Numbered from the stretch's first letter, positions 33,199-45,412 are shown. The stretch is 64,000 nt of DNA from Portulaca oleracea (GCA_029582165.1 CM055893.1:21390679-21454678), one strand, 5' to 3'. Notes: generated by a model not told the origin, from the letters alone. Numbers and translations are program-made.

Positions 33199-34891
33199 TG
33201 TTAGTCGAGTGGTTTGTAAGACCACGGTTTTGTCATTCTTCCACAAGAAGCTAGGGGCCTTAGCTGCAGCAAGTTGACTCTAGGTATGGTTTACGATCAT
33301 GAAAGGATGATAGAATTTAGGGTAAAAACGGCACAAACACACTATGTTTAGTCAAAAAGGTGAAACAATGGGTGTCGGGAGACTTTTGGGATGCAAACGG
33401 GAATGAGGAAATGGGTTTCGCAACAAGAGAGTAACGAGAAAGGGAAATCAAATGGTAATTCCGTTAGAAAAATACCCATCGGGCTTCCTCTTTCAAGGAT
33501 AGTCCGGATTAACTTCCCCAAAAATCCATCGACAGACCCAGGAAAGTTAATAGAACGGAATTTCCTAGTTAGTTTCTATTCGCTTTCGCGAACTAGAATA
33601 CTAACTATCCTAATTCCTACCGTCCAACAATCGTTGGATGTATTCGGGATGCTTTCGCACCCAATTATATGCCACTTGAGGGAAGGATAGGATTAGGAAG
33701 TTCATTTCCTAACTAGTTACTCACTAATATTGCTAACCCAAACCTAATCACCCATTCACACCCTTAATATCTTTCTAACCCATTAAAGTTCTATCCACTA
33801 AACATCCTAACTATCATGATAATAACATCAACAACTTCATTAATGCTTAATCCAGTAAACAAGATAACAACAAACACTCAACAACAACAACAATATCAAA
33901 AACAGAGATTAATAAATAAGCAATAAATTAGAGAGAGAGATTAAGAAATGCTCATGGATTGTGATGACAAGGAAGAAAACTTCAGAATAATCAAGCTCCA
34001 ATGCTCCCAAGTTGAGAATGATCTTCAAACTTCCAATAATAATAAAGAGAATCCAATACAAGAACCAATAATCTCAGCAAAGATCTTCCTAAATCTCCCT
34101 AATCCAAGACTTAAAAAGGTGATAAAGAGTGCTAAAGTATCATAAAAGATAGATAGAAACTGTTGTTCCTCCCCTCTTTAAAATGACCTAAGTACACTAA
34201 ATAGTAATCAAGGTTGTTACTCAAAACTCATCATTTTACACAACAGACAAAGCGGCCCGAGGGACCGTGGCACGGCGGCGGAGTGGCCACGGTCTGCGTA
34301 AGCGGCGATTTCTCCTCTTCGCCGTGCCGCGTGGTACGGTCCCCAGCACCGTGGTCACGGTCGGAGATTAGGGGTGACAACTTTTCGCTCCTTCGCGCGC
34401 GTAGCTCTGATCATGGGAGACCGTGGCCACGGTCTAGTTCGGCCAGCTTCTTTCTTGGGCAGGGTAGGATCCCACCGTGGCTACGGTCAGAGTGACCGTG
34501 ACCACGGTCTATCTCGGTTGCAAGGCTTCTTCCTTAGATCATGGTTCAATCACACTGTGGCTATGGTCATGGGAGACCGTGGCCACGGTGTCTCTCGGCC
34601 ACAGTTTTCTTCAGGAGGCTCTTCAACCATTGCTTCCGCTTCCGCTGCCTTTCTTCATGACCGGCCCTTCTAATTCGCTGCCTTTGATACATCCAGGGCT
34701 CGTGGAATCTTAGGGAATCTCGGGATTTCCAAGATTGGTGCAAAATTGGCCCATTTAGAATCGTTTTGAGTGAAACCCTTCGGAAACTACAAAAGTAACT
34801 AAAACGCATTAAAAGTTATTAAAGCAACTGCGAAACAAGTCAAAAGCTTAAGCATTTAGACGATATTTAGACACGAAATCGGTTCTAAACA
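33199..34891 (-). repeat. 3' LTR of element B
   Basis: 1693 bp. On the element strand it starts TGTTTAGAACC at 34891, after the polypurine tract, and ends CGACTAACA at 33199. It carries a palindrome array at 34264-34589 that is longer than the one in the 5' LTR. Open frames through the array are artefacts. Confidence 0.92.
34264..34589. repeat. Palindrome array in the 3' LTR of element B
   Basis: About five units, each with two palindromes of the ACCGTGGCCACGGT type. Clear pairs: 34326/34348, 34474/34495 and 34554/34576, with a perfect copy at 34420-34433. Starts within a pair are 21-22 bp apart. Confidence 0.88.
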
Positions 34892-34904
34892 CCCCCCCAC
34901 ACTT
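34892..34904 (-). other. Polypurine tract of element B
   Basis: Minus strand AAGTGTGGGGGGG directly before the 3' LTR. Similar tracts occur upstream near 36198 and 37036. Confidence 0.82.
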
Positions 34905-37120
34905 AAACCTTTGCTCGTCCCGAGCAAAACGGAACGAAACAAAACTAACTAACACAAACTCCTCTGTCGTGGGAGAGAAACGAGTGCATTTAGCGTATGC
35001 ACCAAGCCCTTTGAACCCCCCGGCAGCCCGGGTGGACGAGATGGACTCGTGAGGGTTTGTAGTGGCTGTACCCACAAAAGCCAAAGAAAAAGGAGAGAGG
35101 GAAAGTGAAATCAAAACCGAAGAAAACAAAAAGAACGACAAAGGGCTATGATTCACAAGATCTCGCAATCTAAACTAAGAAAACGCGATTAAACCTCCCA
35201 AAGTAACCGTTAGGAGCATCTCACAAACACCAAACTCAGAAAAAGGTCAATCTTGAAGGTTTTTTTAACTCCCTACACCTTGTAACAGGCGAAACCCCGC
35301 AGCAAAAATATAACAAGGGTTTAACGGGAACCAAAAGACTTTAAAAACTTGCGTCCGAATTTGAAAACAACGAACAACCGAAAGGAGTGTTGCCCTCCCT
35401 CGCATTTGGTCGCCCTTGGCTTTGTGAGGGCCGTAGGTGATGCAAGGGGAGGCCCCGCTCTTTTTAGAAGCAAAATTTTTCTTTTCTTTCTTCCTTTTTC
35501 TCATTTTTCTTTGTTTTTGGTTTGTTTTTAAAAAATCGGTATTAGCCTTACTTTTGGGAATTGGACGGCCCATATAAGGGGTATACCCTCCCAACACGGT
35601 CTTTTCCATACGCCTCTCCGTCACAAAGCGATATAGGAGGAGGGTTAAGGGGTATCAAGTGTCGTACCACGAATACCGGGCCCGTGTAGGTTGGCTAAGT
35701 GTATGGTGGTTAATGTCTTCAGCGACACGCTCCACTTATTCAGGTTATTAAATCTTAAGAAAGCTTTCTTCTTTCTTTTTCCTTTTTCTTTCTTTTCTTT
35801 TCTTTTTGCACTTTTTGCTTTTGCAAAACGAGAAACAAAAACAAACTCAAACACAAGCCCTTAGAATCTCCGGGTTCCCAACAAAGTGAGAAAGGAACAA
35901 GAGTCTCACAAGACACTTAATGAAGGGAGTCTATTTAGGATAAGTCTCGACTAGAACCCAAGTTAGGATTGAAAATGCTCCAACCGATTACTTTTAGAAG
36001 GAAATTTAAGAACGGCTTCTCAACTTCGAACACGAGATCTAGGAAACAAAGCTAACCAAAAACAAAACGAAAAGAAAAAACGAAAAGGTTTTCACTCCCT
36101 TTTTTTCAAACAAAAATTTTTAAAATTTAAGCAAAAACTAGTAAAACTAGGAAACAAAGAACGAAACGACTAGGTGATCTACCCTTAAAATAGAATATTT
36201 CCCCCCCCCCCCTACACTTAAAACTCCACAATGTCCTCATTGTGGGAAAGTGTCACATGAAAAGGGTAGAGAACCTACAAAACACAAACAAACAATAAAC
36301 AACTAGCAGGTAGAAATGGTGGCGACCCGAGCCCACACGGCTCCAATAGCAATAGATATCCCAACACAGACACTCATAGGGGTTCACCACCCAAAAGAAA
36401 ACCAAGCATGCGACGGATCATGATAAGAATTCACATACTAAGAGTAAGGTGGAAAGATATTACCTCAAGCTCTTCATAAGCGTTGAAAATAGCGATCCGA
36501 AGTCGTCGTTCAAGAGAGTCGAAACAATGTTTGAGTAAAAGACGACTTTATAACTATAGAATTCGCATGCGAGGCCAAAAGCAAAGGGAAGGAAAAACTA
36601 ACTTAAAAGATTATGAAAAGAAATGAAAAGATGAAAAACAAAAAAAATGAACAATATATACATTGCCAATAACTTACCTTATCCCCGAATCTCACTCATT
36701 GAGGCGGGAAATAAGGGTGAAACTCGATACGCACTAACCGAAATAACTACATCATTGCATTCATCACAAAAATCATTCGGTTATATTCCACAATGCCTAA
36801 AATACAAGCGAGAAATGCTTAAACAACAGTCCAGCTCACCAAAAACAACCGACAAACAGCCATCAAACAACCATCCAACAACCTGATCATGCATGACAAA
36901 CACACAAGAAAAGAAAAAAAAACCCGAGCAACCCAGCCGAACAATCCCCAAAATATGCGAGCTCATGCCAAAAGAAATTGAGAGACCAACAATCCAAAAC
37001 CACCAGACATCGCAACTCGAAAACCCCGAAAAAGCACTCCCCCACACTTATACTTCACAAAAATAAAGTAAATAGTCAATGATAAAGGTCGGGTGGGGGT
37101 GGGGTGCTTACAAACGGTCC
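34905..37120 (-). other. Noncoding tail of element B with extra polypurine-like tracts
   Basis: About 2.2 kb after the env-position ORF, with poly-A/T rich stretches and no convincing gene. It holds AGTTTTAAGTGTAGGGGGGG near 36198-36220 and AAGTGTGGGGGAG near 37036-37048 on the element strand, both resembling the true tract at 34892. Short Lys/Arg-rich frames here are low-complexity artefacts. Confidence 0.55.
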
Positions 37121-38485
37121 TCAAGCGGACCCTCCTGGCGGAGGAAGGGGTTGGAGTTGCGACTGGATGCCAGCCAGCGTCTCCTGTTGAATCTCAAGCA
37201 ATCCTTGTAAGTTTTCGATCAATAGTTGCTGGTTTTGGATGAGCTTCCGTTGGATGTGAAACTCATCATGAATCTTCTGGAGTTGCTCGCTGATACGCTC
37301 AAGAGCGGTGTCCCGTTGTTGACTCGGCTCGGCTTCATCCCCTTGTGCTTGATCGCCCTCTTCTTCCTCTTCCTCGTCCTCTGCTTCCTCCTCTTCTTCT
37401 TCTCCTTCACCTTCTTCCACTCGATCCCCGGGACCACCCACCACAAATCGATCCCCAAAGGTTTGGCCACACGACCAATTGTGTTGGTCGGAGACATCTA
37501 GACGTTGTTCGGCATGGTCGTCGCCCAAATGAATCACGACGCTGTAGGGTTCATTCCCGTGACGGTATAATGTTCGCATCTTGTGTTTCTCCAAGAATTC
37601 CATCTTTCGTAGGCGAACACCGTCGATGGGATCGGGGAAATAGCGGGGAGTCCACTTGTTTAAATAAGACTCGAACCCTTGTTTTCTTAGGAAATGGGTG
37701 ATGATGTGACCCATTCCAATAATCATGTTTTGGGTTTCGAGGCTTATTTCCCGGAAGCAATGGAGGATACAAGAGCCGGTGTTGACCCGGCGACCGTTGA
37801 TCGCATTATAGAGGACGAAGAGGTCGTCTTTCCGGATGCTTGAACGCCCGGCGTCACGGCCAAAAACAGAGTTCGAAATGAATCGGTGGAAGATGCGGAC
37901 GCTCAGATTACAGAAATCCCTAGCCTTAGAGTTGCTTGGGCAATAGTACTTCACTCGTTGTGATCGAATCCTCGGGTAACGTCTCCTCCAACAAGTGAGT
38001 GCTTTCATAGCTTCTTGTTCATCGAATTTGACGCACTCACCGTAGGGGATGCCGTCCTCGGGAAGGCCTAGAGCGTTGCATAAGTCTTGGAGTGTACATT
38101 CGACCTCCTTTTTGTTCACGATGTATGAAAAAGAGGCGTTGGATGTGCCGTCTTCCTTTACCACCAAAGAGTTGAGGAATTCGAGCACCGGTTGCTCGAT
38201 GATCGGTTCGTTGATTGTGGCGAAAATTTCCCATCCCATGACTTTGATGAAGAATTCCATGCTTGGTTTACAGAAAATATCCCTTGCCGTCTCCTCATGA
38301 TAGAGATCTGGAGCACAAATTTTTCGCTTCTTGAGCCGCTCATACCGTGTCTTGTGCATATCATCCCGAAAATTGACCTTAATTTTCGGGTCGCATTGAA
38401 TAATTGAGGCCGGTTGACCCTTGTACCGGGTTTTGTCAGGCTCGGTAGGTGATGGGCGAGGTTGATTCCGGCTCAATCCGGGCAC
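37121..38485 (-). CDS. Env-position ORF (Athila ORF-1 type), element B
   Basis: An intact 454-residue frame starting MPGLSRNQPRPSPTEPDKTR, placed after pol where Athila-lineage elements carry their env-like gene. It resembles the Athila ORF-1 family as I recall it (FCNLSVRIFHRFISNSVFGRD, then RKDDLFVLYNAINGRRVNTG). The C-terminal third is strongly acidic (Glu runs, residues 355-385), followed by a Gln/Leu coiled-coil (ERISEQLQKIHDEFHIQRKL) and a Pro-rich end. I see no signal peptide and no clear membrane anchor, so a membrane glycoprotein role is doubtful. Function unknown. Confidence 0.75.
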   Translation of the reverse strand: MPGLSRNQPRPSPTEPDKTRYKGQPASIIQCDPKIKVNFRDDMHKTRYERLKKRKICAPDLYHEETARDIFCKPSMEFFIKVMGWEIFATINEPIIEQPVLEFLNSLVVKEDGTSNASFSYIVNKKEVECTLQDLCNALGLPEDGIPYGECVKFDEQEAMKALTCWRRRYPRIRSQRVKYYCPSNSKARDFCNLSVRIFHRFISNSVFGRDAGRSSIRKDDLFVLYNAINGRRVNTGSCILHCFREISLETQNMIIGMGHIITHFLRKQGFESYLNKWTPRYFPDPIDGVRLRKMEFLEKHKMRTLYRHGNEPYSVVIHLGDDHAEQRLDVSDQHNWSCGQTFGDRFVVGGPGDRVEEGEGEEEEEEAEDEEEEEEGDQAQGDEAEPSQQRDTALERISEQLQKIHDEFHIQRKLIQNQQLLIENLQGLLEIQQETLAGIQSQLQPLPPPGGSA

Positions 38486-39154
38486 GTTTTGCTCGACCCA
38501 TCGGAGTTACTGCAACACAAGCAACCACCACACACCAAAACACAACACAAACAATACCCAAAAATTCCGAGCCGCACGAATTCACAACCAACCACAAAAT
38601 TATATCCAAAAGTTCACCAATAACACTCCTAACACGAAAATATCCACCAAAAATTCAAACTCCAAACTCAATCAATTCATCCAACCAAACCCACAAGCAA
38701 TTCACATAAAATTCAACCAAGAGTTCACCAATACCACTCCCAACAATCAATTTCTATCCAAAACACACAATTAACCCAAAAATGCACGACATTGGCTCTG
38801 AATTTCGACCCAAAAACGCAAGGGAATCAAAAATTTAAGCACCCATAATCAAGGAATACCTGAGTTTAAGACTTTGAGAGCTTCCTTTGAGCGATTCGAG
38901 CCCCACAAGGAACAAAGAGCCAAGAACCTTGCTTTAATTGAGCCGAAAATGGCGAACTTCAGCAGTTAGGGCACGAAATGGAGAAGAAAGGTGGGAGAAA
39001 TGGAGGAATTGGTGAGAGATTTGGCAAATTTTGGAAGAGAGTTCGAGTATTAGGGTTTGGGGAGGGTTTTCGAATGTGAGAGTGAGGAAGAAAGTGAGAG
39101 GGAAATGAGGGGGAAATGATATGGAACCCCCGACATATCGCAGGTTTTCGACAG
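38486..39154 (-). other. Spacer upstream of the env-position ORF, element B
   Basis: AT-rich, with no coding sequence. It lies between the palindrome array (39155-39422) and the ORF start, the position expected for an internal promoter or a spliced leader acceptor. The part nearest the array is CT-rich on the element strand. I see no clear TATA box. Confidence 0.45.
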
Positions 39155-39422
39155 ACCGTGGCCACGGTTAATTGGACCGTGGGCACGGTGTGATTCGGGT
39201 GAGGGAAAAAGAAGGGAAAAAGCAGGGCGGAGACCGTGGCTGCGTTAAACTTCACCGTGGGCACGGTCATGATCGGGACCAAAATTTCCAAGAGTCATGC
39301 TGCGATGAGACCGTGGGTACGGTGTCTTCAACAGTGGGCACGGTGGTCTTCGGATTGGCTAAACTGGGACCGACTTTGAGTATGCTGGTCGTGGCTGCGG
39401 TGACTCCCGCCGTGGGCACGGT
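39155..39422. repeat. Internal palindrome array, element B
   Basis: Four units with pairs starting at 39155/39176, 39233/39254, 39310/39331 and 39388/39409, all exactly 21 bp apart. Unit periods are 77-78 bp. The type is ACCGTGGCCACGGT and ACCGTGGGCACGGT, the same motif as in the LTR arrays, but here between integrase and the env-position ORF. Confidence 0.9.
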
Positions 39423-39770
39423 CCCTTTCGGTTCATCTCCAGCATCTACAAGGCTCAAAAACTTGGAGAAAAATTGTTAAGTCCTAAAATCTACCCTCTT
39501 GTCATCCACTCCCTTTTCTTTCTCGGTCAATTACCATTCAAGGACTCTCTCCAATCGCTCAAAAACATTTTCAAACCCCGACTTCATAGAATCACTCACG
39601 ATTTTTTTCGTTTTTTAAAGTGAAACAACGGAAGAAGAAAAGCACTAAAATAAAGGAAATAAAAATGAAAGAACTAAAAATTGATAGAAAACACTAAAAG
39701 AGGGGAAGTAGTTCATACCTCTCCCAGGTGCTTGTTTTGTAGGTCCTAGCTCGACCTTTTCCAATGCTTT

Positions 39771-41057
39771 TCAATTTCCAAAATCCGCGAGGTATGTCAA
39801 AACTGTCCCGACATATTCCTCGCCCATGATGTATGGTTTGAGTTTCGATGAGTTTGCTTTGAAACACTTCCCTTGGGCATCTTTCAACTCAACTACTCCG
39901 GCGGAAAGAATTCTCACTATTTCGAATGGTCCGGACCACCGTGATCTCAATTTCCCAGAGAACAACTTCAGCCTTGAATTGAAGATGAGGACCCTATCAT
40001 CTATGACAAACTCGCGTCCGTTCAACCTCTTGTCATGCCATGCCTTCGTTCTTTCCTTGTAGATCTTGTTGTTATCATATGCATGACGCCTCAACTCCTC
40101 AAGTTCTTCTAATTGAAATAATCGACTACCTCCAGCCGCCTTGAGATCGAAGTTCAACTTCTTAATTGCCCACATGGTTTTGTGCTTAAGTTCTACGGGG
40201 AAGTGACATGCCTTCCCGTAGACAAGACGGTAAGGAGTAGTGCCAATCGGTGTCTTGAAAGCGGAGCGGTATGCCCACAAAACTTCATCCAATTTTTCTG
40301 CCCAATCTTTCCTTGAAGAGTTAACCGTCTTCTCTAAGATCTCCTTGATGGCATAGTTTGAGATTTCCACTTGACCTTGTGTTTGTGGATGGTAAGGAAG
40401 TCCCTTCTTATGCTTGATGTCGTACTTCTCTAAGAGAGACTCGAATCTCTTTTCGATGAAATGGGAACCGTTGTCACTAATGATGACCCGTGGAATGCCA
40501 AATCTTGGGAATAGGGTCCTTTTCAAGAATTTTGAAACGGATTTCCCATCACATCTTACACATGGTATGGCCTCGACCCACTTTGTGACATAGTCTACCG
40601 CCACTAGGATGTGTTGGAAACCCCTTGACGACGGGAAAGGACCCATGAAGTCCAATCCCCATATATCGAAAGCTTCCACGTCGAGAATATAGTTCAACGG
40701 CGCTTCATTCTTCCGGGAGATGTTACCGGACCTTTGACACTTGTCACATTGCTTGACATGCAGATGGGCGTCACGAAAAAGAGTCGGCCACCAATAGCCA
40801 GTTTGTAAAACCCTTGCCGCCGTCTTTTGGGGGCCACCGTGACCTCCCACCGGAAATTCATGACAATGGGTCAAAATAGATTGCACTTCACTCTCGGGAA
40901 TACACCGCCGGTACATCCCGTCATTTCCAAGACGGAAAAGGAAAAGATCATCCCAAAAGTAATTCTTCATGCGTGGAGGAATTTCTTCCTTTGATGATGG
41001 TTCAAGTGTTGAGGGATCACTTCGCTCGCCATATAATTCACAATATCCGCATACCAA
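39771..41057 (-). CDS. Integrase, element B (intact frame)
   Basis: A 428-residue open frame with the full integrase layout: HHCC zinc region ([26 protein letters not shown]), first Asp in [12 protein letters not shown], second Asp in [12 protein letters not shown] and Glu in [15 protein letters not shown]. It continues with [24 protein letters not shown] and the C-terminal [14 protein letters not shown], ending TYLADFGN. All three catalytic acids are present. The upstream junction to RNase H is frameshifted (overlap 40967-41057), so it would not be made from an intact polyprotein. Confidence 0.87.
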   Translation of the reverse strand: MVCGYCELYGERSDPSTLEPSSKEEIPPRMKNYFWDDLFLFRLGNDGMYRRCIPESEVQSILTHCHEFPVGGHGGPQKTAARVLQTGYWWPTLFRDAHLHVKQCDKCQRSGNISRKNEAPLNYILDVEAFDIWGLDFMGPFPSSRGFQHILVAVDYVTKWVEAIPCVRCDGKSVSKFLKRTLFPRFGIPRVIISDNGSHFIEKRFESLLEKYDIKHKKGLPYHPQTQGQVEISNYAIKEILEKTVNSSRKDWAEKLDEVLWAYRSAFKTPIGTTPYRLVYGKACHFPVELKHKTMWAIKKLNFDLKAAGGSRLFQLEELEELRRHAYDNNKIYKERTKAWHDKRLNGREFVIDDRVLIFNSRLKLFSGKLRSRWSGPFEIVRILSAGVVELKDAQGKCFKANSSKLKPYIMGEEYVGTVLTYLADFGN

Positions 41058-41692
41058 GGATGCGAGTTGATAGCCAAGAGTCGCTCGTCTGGAAAAGCGT
41101 CTACAATCGGTTGGGTGTCTTCCGAGTCGACAAGAATCCTCGAAAGGTGATCGGCAACGACATTCTTTGTGCCCGCCTTATCGCGGATTTCCAAATCAAA
41201 TTCTTGCATAAGCAAGACCCACCGTATAAGTCTCGGTTTTGTCTCCTTCTTTCCCATCAAGTATTTGATAGCGGCATGATCCGTGTAGACTACCACCTTA
41301 GAGAACATGAGGTATTGCCGGAATTTGTTGAGCGCAAAAACGATCGCCAAAAGCTCCTTTTCCGTGGTAGTGTAGTTCCTTTGGGCGCTATCAAGCGCAT
41401 GGCTTGCGTAATAGATGACCCTTGGCTTCTTGTCTACTGTTTGGGTCAAACACGCTCCTACGGCGAAGTCGCTCGCGTCGGCCATAATCTCAAAGGGTAG
41501 CGTCCAATCCGGAGGTTGAACTACTGGAGCGGAAATCAAAGCCTGCTTCAACCTATAAAAGCCGGCATGGCACTCATCAGTGAAAATGAAAGGGGCATCT
41601 TTGCACAAGAGGTCAGTTAGAGGTCGAGCAATTTTTGAAAAATCTTTGACGAACCGGCGATAAAAGCCGGCATGGCCATGGAAACTACGCAC
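40967..41692 (-). pseudogene. RNase H region, element B
   Basis: A 241-residue frame starting in the RT thumb ([21 protein letters not shown]), then RNase [57 protein letters not shown] and [12 protein letters not shown]. The acidic residues look intact. It is separated by shifts from RT upstream and from integrase downstream. Confidence 0.85.
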
Positions 41693-42837
41693 CCCCTTAA
41701 CGGAAACTGGGGGTTGTAAATGACCTCAACTTTGGCCTTATCTCCTTCGATGCCCTTAGAAGAAATTAAATGACCTAGAACGATACCTTGTTCCACCATG
41801 AAGTGGCATTTCTCCCAATTCAGAACTAGATCCACTTCCTCACAACGAGTTAACACTTTCTCCAAATTTAGCAAACAGTCATCGAAAGAATTACAGTACA
41901 CAGAAAAATCATCCATAAAGACTTCCATGTATTGTTCAATAAAATCACTAAAAATAGTCATCATACAACGTTGAAAAGTCCCAGGGGCATTACATAAACC
42001 AAATGGCATGCGACGATAAGCAAATGTCCCATTTGGGCAAGTGAAGGTGGTTTTTTCTTGATGTGAGGGGTGGATTGGAATTTAAAAGAAACCCGAGTAC
42101 CCATCCAAAAAGCAAAAATGCGAATGACCCGCCAACCGTTCTAACATCTGGTCAATAAAGGGAAGGGGGAAATGGTCCTTCTTTGTTACTTTGTTTAATT
42201 GGCGGTAATCGATACACATTCGCCAACCGGTGACTATCCGGGTATTAACTAGTTCTTTCTTGTCATTTTCATTTACGGTCAATCCACCCTTCTTGGGCAC
42301 ACACTGAACCGGGCTTACCCATTCGCTATTTGCGATGGGGAAGATGATCCCAGCAGCTAGCAACTTTACTGCCTCCTTTTTAACCACTTCTTGCAAGTTG
42401 GGATTTAAACGACGTTGGGGTTGCCTGGTAGGCTTGGCATCTTCTAGCAAATCAATCGAATGCATGCATATGGAAGGGGATAAACCTTTCAAGTCTTCTA
42501 TCCTATAACCCAATGCACCCCTATGTTTCCTAAGCAAATCAAGCAACTTAGACAATTCAAAATCATTCAAATTCGCATTCACAATGACAGGATATGATTT
42601 CTCATCATCTAAGAAAGCATATTGGAGGGAAGGGGGCAAGGCTTTAAGCTCTAAAGGAGTAGAAGATTGAATTTGAGAGGAAGACATACCTTTAAAGATC
42701 GCATCTTGAATCTCCATACACTCCATATAAGGCTCATCAATAATAATCTCTTTATGCATGGGTGAAGAGTCAAGAAGGTTGGTGAAGAAAGTAATATCGG
42801 TGCCGTCGGTCTCAAATTGGAAGGACTCCAATAACAA
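41617..42837 (-). pseudogene. Reverse transcriptase, element B
   Basis: Two frames. 42837-42082: linker, then LNPNLQEVVKKEAVKLLAAG, WVSPVQCVPKKGG, GWRMCIDYRQLNKVTKKDHF and FLDGYSGFF. A shift at about 42080 (at QIPIH) leads to 42009-41617: [16 protein letters not shown], the active site EVFMDDFSVY and [16 protein letters not shown]. The last part shifts again near 41720. Active-site residues are present, but the frame is broken at least twice. Confidence 0.86.
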
Positions 42838-43526
42838 GCTCCCAAGGGATCATCGCAAATAGATTCAAGAAGATGGGAGTCCTCAATATACTCATCAACA
42901 AGGAACTCCATCATATCAATGGCATAGCATGAGTCCCCATATGAAAGACCTTTCAATGACCCCTCAAGTTGAAAAATTATGCTTTCATTCCCGACATTCA
43001 ACGACATGCTTCCATTCTTCACATCAATAATGGCTCCCGCCGTAGCAAGGAATGGCCTTCCCAAAATAATAGAAATTTTGTTATCTTCCTCTATCTCCAA
43101 AATCACAAAATCACAAGGAATTAAAAATCACCCCACTTAGACCGGGATGTCTTCCAATATTCCCAACGGTCTTCATACGGAACGGTCGGCCAATTGAAGA
43201 TTAATTGTTGTAGGAGCAAGATCGTCGAGATTTAACTTCTTGCAAATCGAATAAGGCATGACGCTTACACTTGCTCCTAGATCACAAAGGGCACGACCAA
43301 TCCGTATATCACCAATGGTGCATGGAATAGAAAAACTTCCGGGGTCGGCTAATTTCTCTGGTGATTTGTTATCGATAATTGCACTACAATCCGCCGTCAA
43401 ATGGATCGTAGATTTCTCTTGAATTCTTCTCTTGCTCGTGAGAAGCTCCTCCAAATGCTTCTTGAAGGACGGAACTTTAGAGATGGCATCAAGAAATGGA
43501 ATGTTTACTTGAAGCTTCTTGAGCAT
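42651..43526 (-). pseudogene. Aspartic protease region, element B
   Basis: 43526-43173: LKKLQVNIPFLDAI, then SFSIPCTIGDIRIG and the active-site loop ALCDLGASVSVMPYSICKKL, ending at LADRSV. A break follows. 43106-42651: VILEIEEDN, IILGRPFLATAGAIIDVKNG (second protease block) and SLNVGNESIIFQ, with a shift near 42860. The order is normal for the family. Confidence 0.84.
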
Positions 43527-45289
43527 CTCAATTTTGGTTTTGCTAACCGATCGGGAAAAGGGACTGGTGGTAGCTTTGGCTTCTCAATAATCTGGATTGG
43601 TTCTTCTTCCACCATTTTTCCTTTCCCTTTCCTTAACTTCTCTATCTCCTCTTGTTCTTTACTAGACTCTCCTAATTCATCCTCATGTGCTCTCTCAACT
43701 TCCTCACCTAATACTAACTCACTTTCCCGCTTCTCCAACAAATCTTCCTCGTCCGAGATATCCACCACGTCACCTTCTTTGTCACCCAAAACCTCCTCTC
43801 CCATCATTCTAGGTCCAGCAATCTCCTTGCCACTCCTCAAAGTAATCACATTAAGTTGCCCTTTTGGGTTAGGTTGGGATTGGCTAGGAAAAGATTGGAT
43901 AGGTTGAGATTGTTGTGCCAATTGGGCCAATAGTAACTTGAGGTTCTTAATGCGAGTTTGGTCTTTTTCTCGGTCTAAGGCCATCTTTTCTTGAGATAAG
44001 GCTATCTTCTCTTCAGTTAAGGCCAACTATTGGAGGGTTTGGTCAAGGGTTTCTTGTTGTGATGGTTTGGGCATTTGGGAAGATTGACCTTGGTGAGGAT
44101 TTTGGTGGTATTGGCGGCGATTTTGATTTAGGAAACCGGGGGATGGGTTTTGGTTTAGGGGAGCTTGTTGATTGTAGGCGTAATTCCCACGGGGACGAAT
44201 GGGGGTTTGATTGGTATAGGAGAGGTTATTGTTGGGATAGATGGCTTGGACTTGCTCGGTTTGATACTCTTCACATCGCTTCGAAGAATGTGACCCTCCA
44301 AAAAAATCACATACCAAGACTCGGGCATCCGGAATAAGCATAGTTACTTCTTGGGCCGCCTTTACTTGCCTTGTGGTTTCCTCCAAAGCTGCCTTTTGTT
44401 GCATCTCAAGAACGACATTCATGAGAAATTTAATGGTAGGGTTGCTTTCTAGAGAAGGACCATCTCTTGGACTACGGCCGCCTCCCCAATGAGGAGAGTT
44501 TTGAGATAGCTCGTGAAGAAATACGTTTGCTTCCTCCGCCGTCTTCTTGAGGAACATGCCCCCCAAGGCATGATCGATGGATTCTCGCAAAGAGCTACTC
44601 AATCCGGAATAGAAGTGATGCAATAATAACTAATCCTCAAGATTATGATGTGGACACCTCCGTTGGAGACCTTTGAATCTCCCCCACGCTTCGAATAACG
44701 ACTCATCGGGCTCTTGCTTGAAGCTCATGATGGCTTGCCTCAACCGACACGTCTCATCATTGGGAAAAAACCTTTGAAGAAAGTCGCGGCTAAGGGCATC
44801 CCATGTTGAATAAGTTCCGGGCGGACATGTATTGAGCCATAATAATGCTTTCCCCTTCAAGGTAAGAGGGAAAAACTTCAGCTTCATGTATTCGGCGGAA
44901 ACTCCATTCATTTGTACGAAGCCGATGCGTTGCTCGAATCTTTTGATGTGATCAATAGGATTTTCATGCTCTCCTCCATGGTACGGGGTGTTCTCAAATA
45001 TTTCCAATAGATATGGCTTGAACTCGAACGATGCATTCGGTGGTAATTCTGGTAATGTGATGGGATCACCTCCCGTACCCGACGATGGTAAGGAATATGA
45101 TGCTAAGGTACGGGGTGGAATTTGCTCTCCGTCAGCCATTGGACTTTCGATCGTCCTTCGCTCCCTTTGTTGTCTAGCTCGTCTCGAACCGGCGTTAGCT
45201 TGTCGAATAATACTCTCCAGATTCAGGTTCGGTGGAGTTACAGGAGTTTGGCCTCGTCGAGAGCGAGTCCGCATGCACAAAAGGAACAA
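43505..45289 (-). pseudogene. Gag, element B, with in-frame stops
   Basis: One frame from 45289 to 43505 interrupted by TAG codons at 44630-44632 (where the sister copy at 59241 has Trp) and near 44024. It starts MRTRSRRGQTPVTPPN (the Met at about 45274 is likely). The core is PYHGGEHENPIDHIKRFEQ, LTLKGKALLWLNTCPPGTYS, SLFEAWGRFKGLQRRCPHHN and YSGLSSSLRESIDHALG. The knuckle CDFFGGSHSSKRC has Phe for the second Cys (sister copy CDFCGG). Then come QLNVITLRSG and an acidic linker. The frame shifts at 43505-43526 before protease. Confidence 0.87.
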
Positions 45290-45391
45290 ACAGAAGAATC
45301 AAATTTCCAGTAACCAAGGATAACAAAATCTCTAGCGGTGAAATGATCTTTAAACAACCCAAAGACAAAGAGCTAAGCTAGGTGCGCTTGC

Positions 45392-45409
45392 TCCCCGGCA
45401 ACGGCGCCA
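45392..45409 (-). other. tRNA-Asp primer binding site, element B
   Basis: Plus strand TCCCCGGCAACGGCGCCA, three bases inside the 5' LTR end at 45413. Identical to the site in element A. Confidence 0.94.
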
Positions 45410-45412
45410 TTT

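Noticed and set aside
34214..34713. Overlapping open frames with repeated 'GDRGHG' type peptides
   Set aside because: Produced by the GC-rich palindrome array in the LTR; the same occurs at 46428-46867 and 39172-39480.
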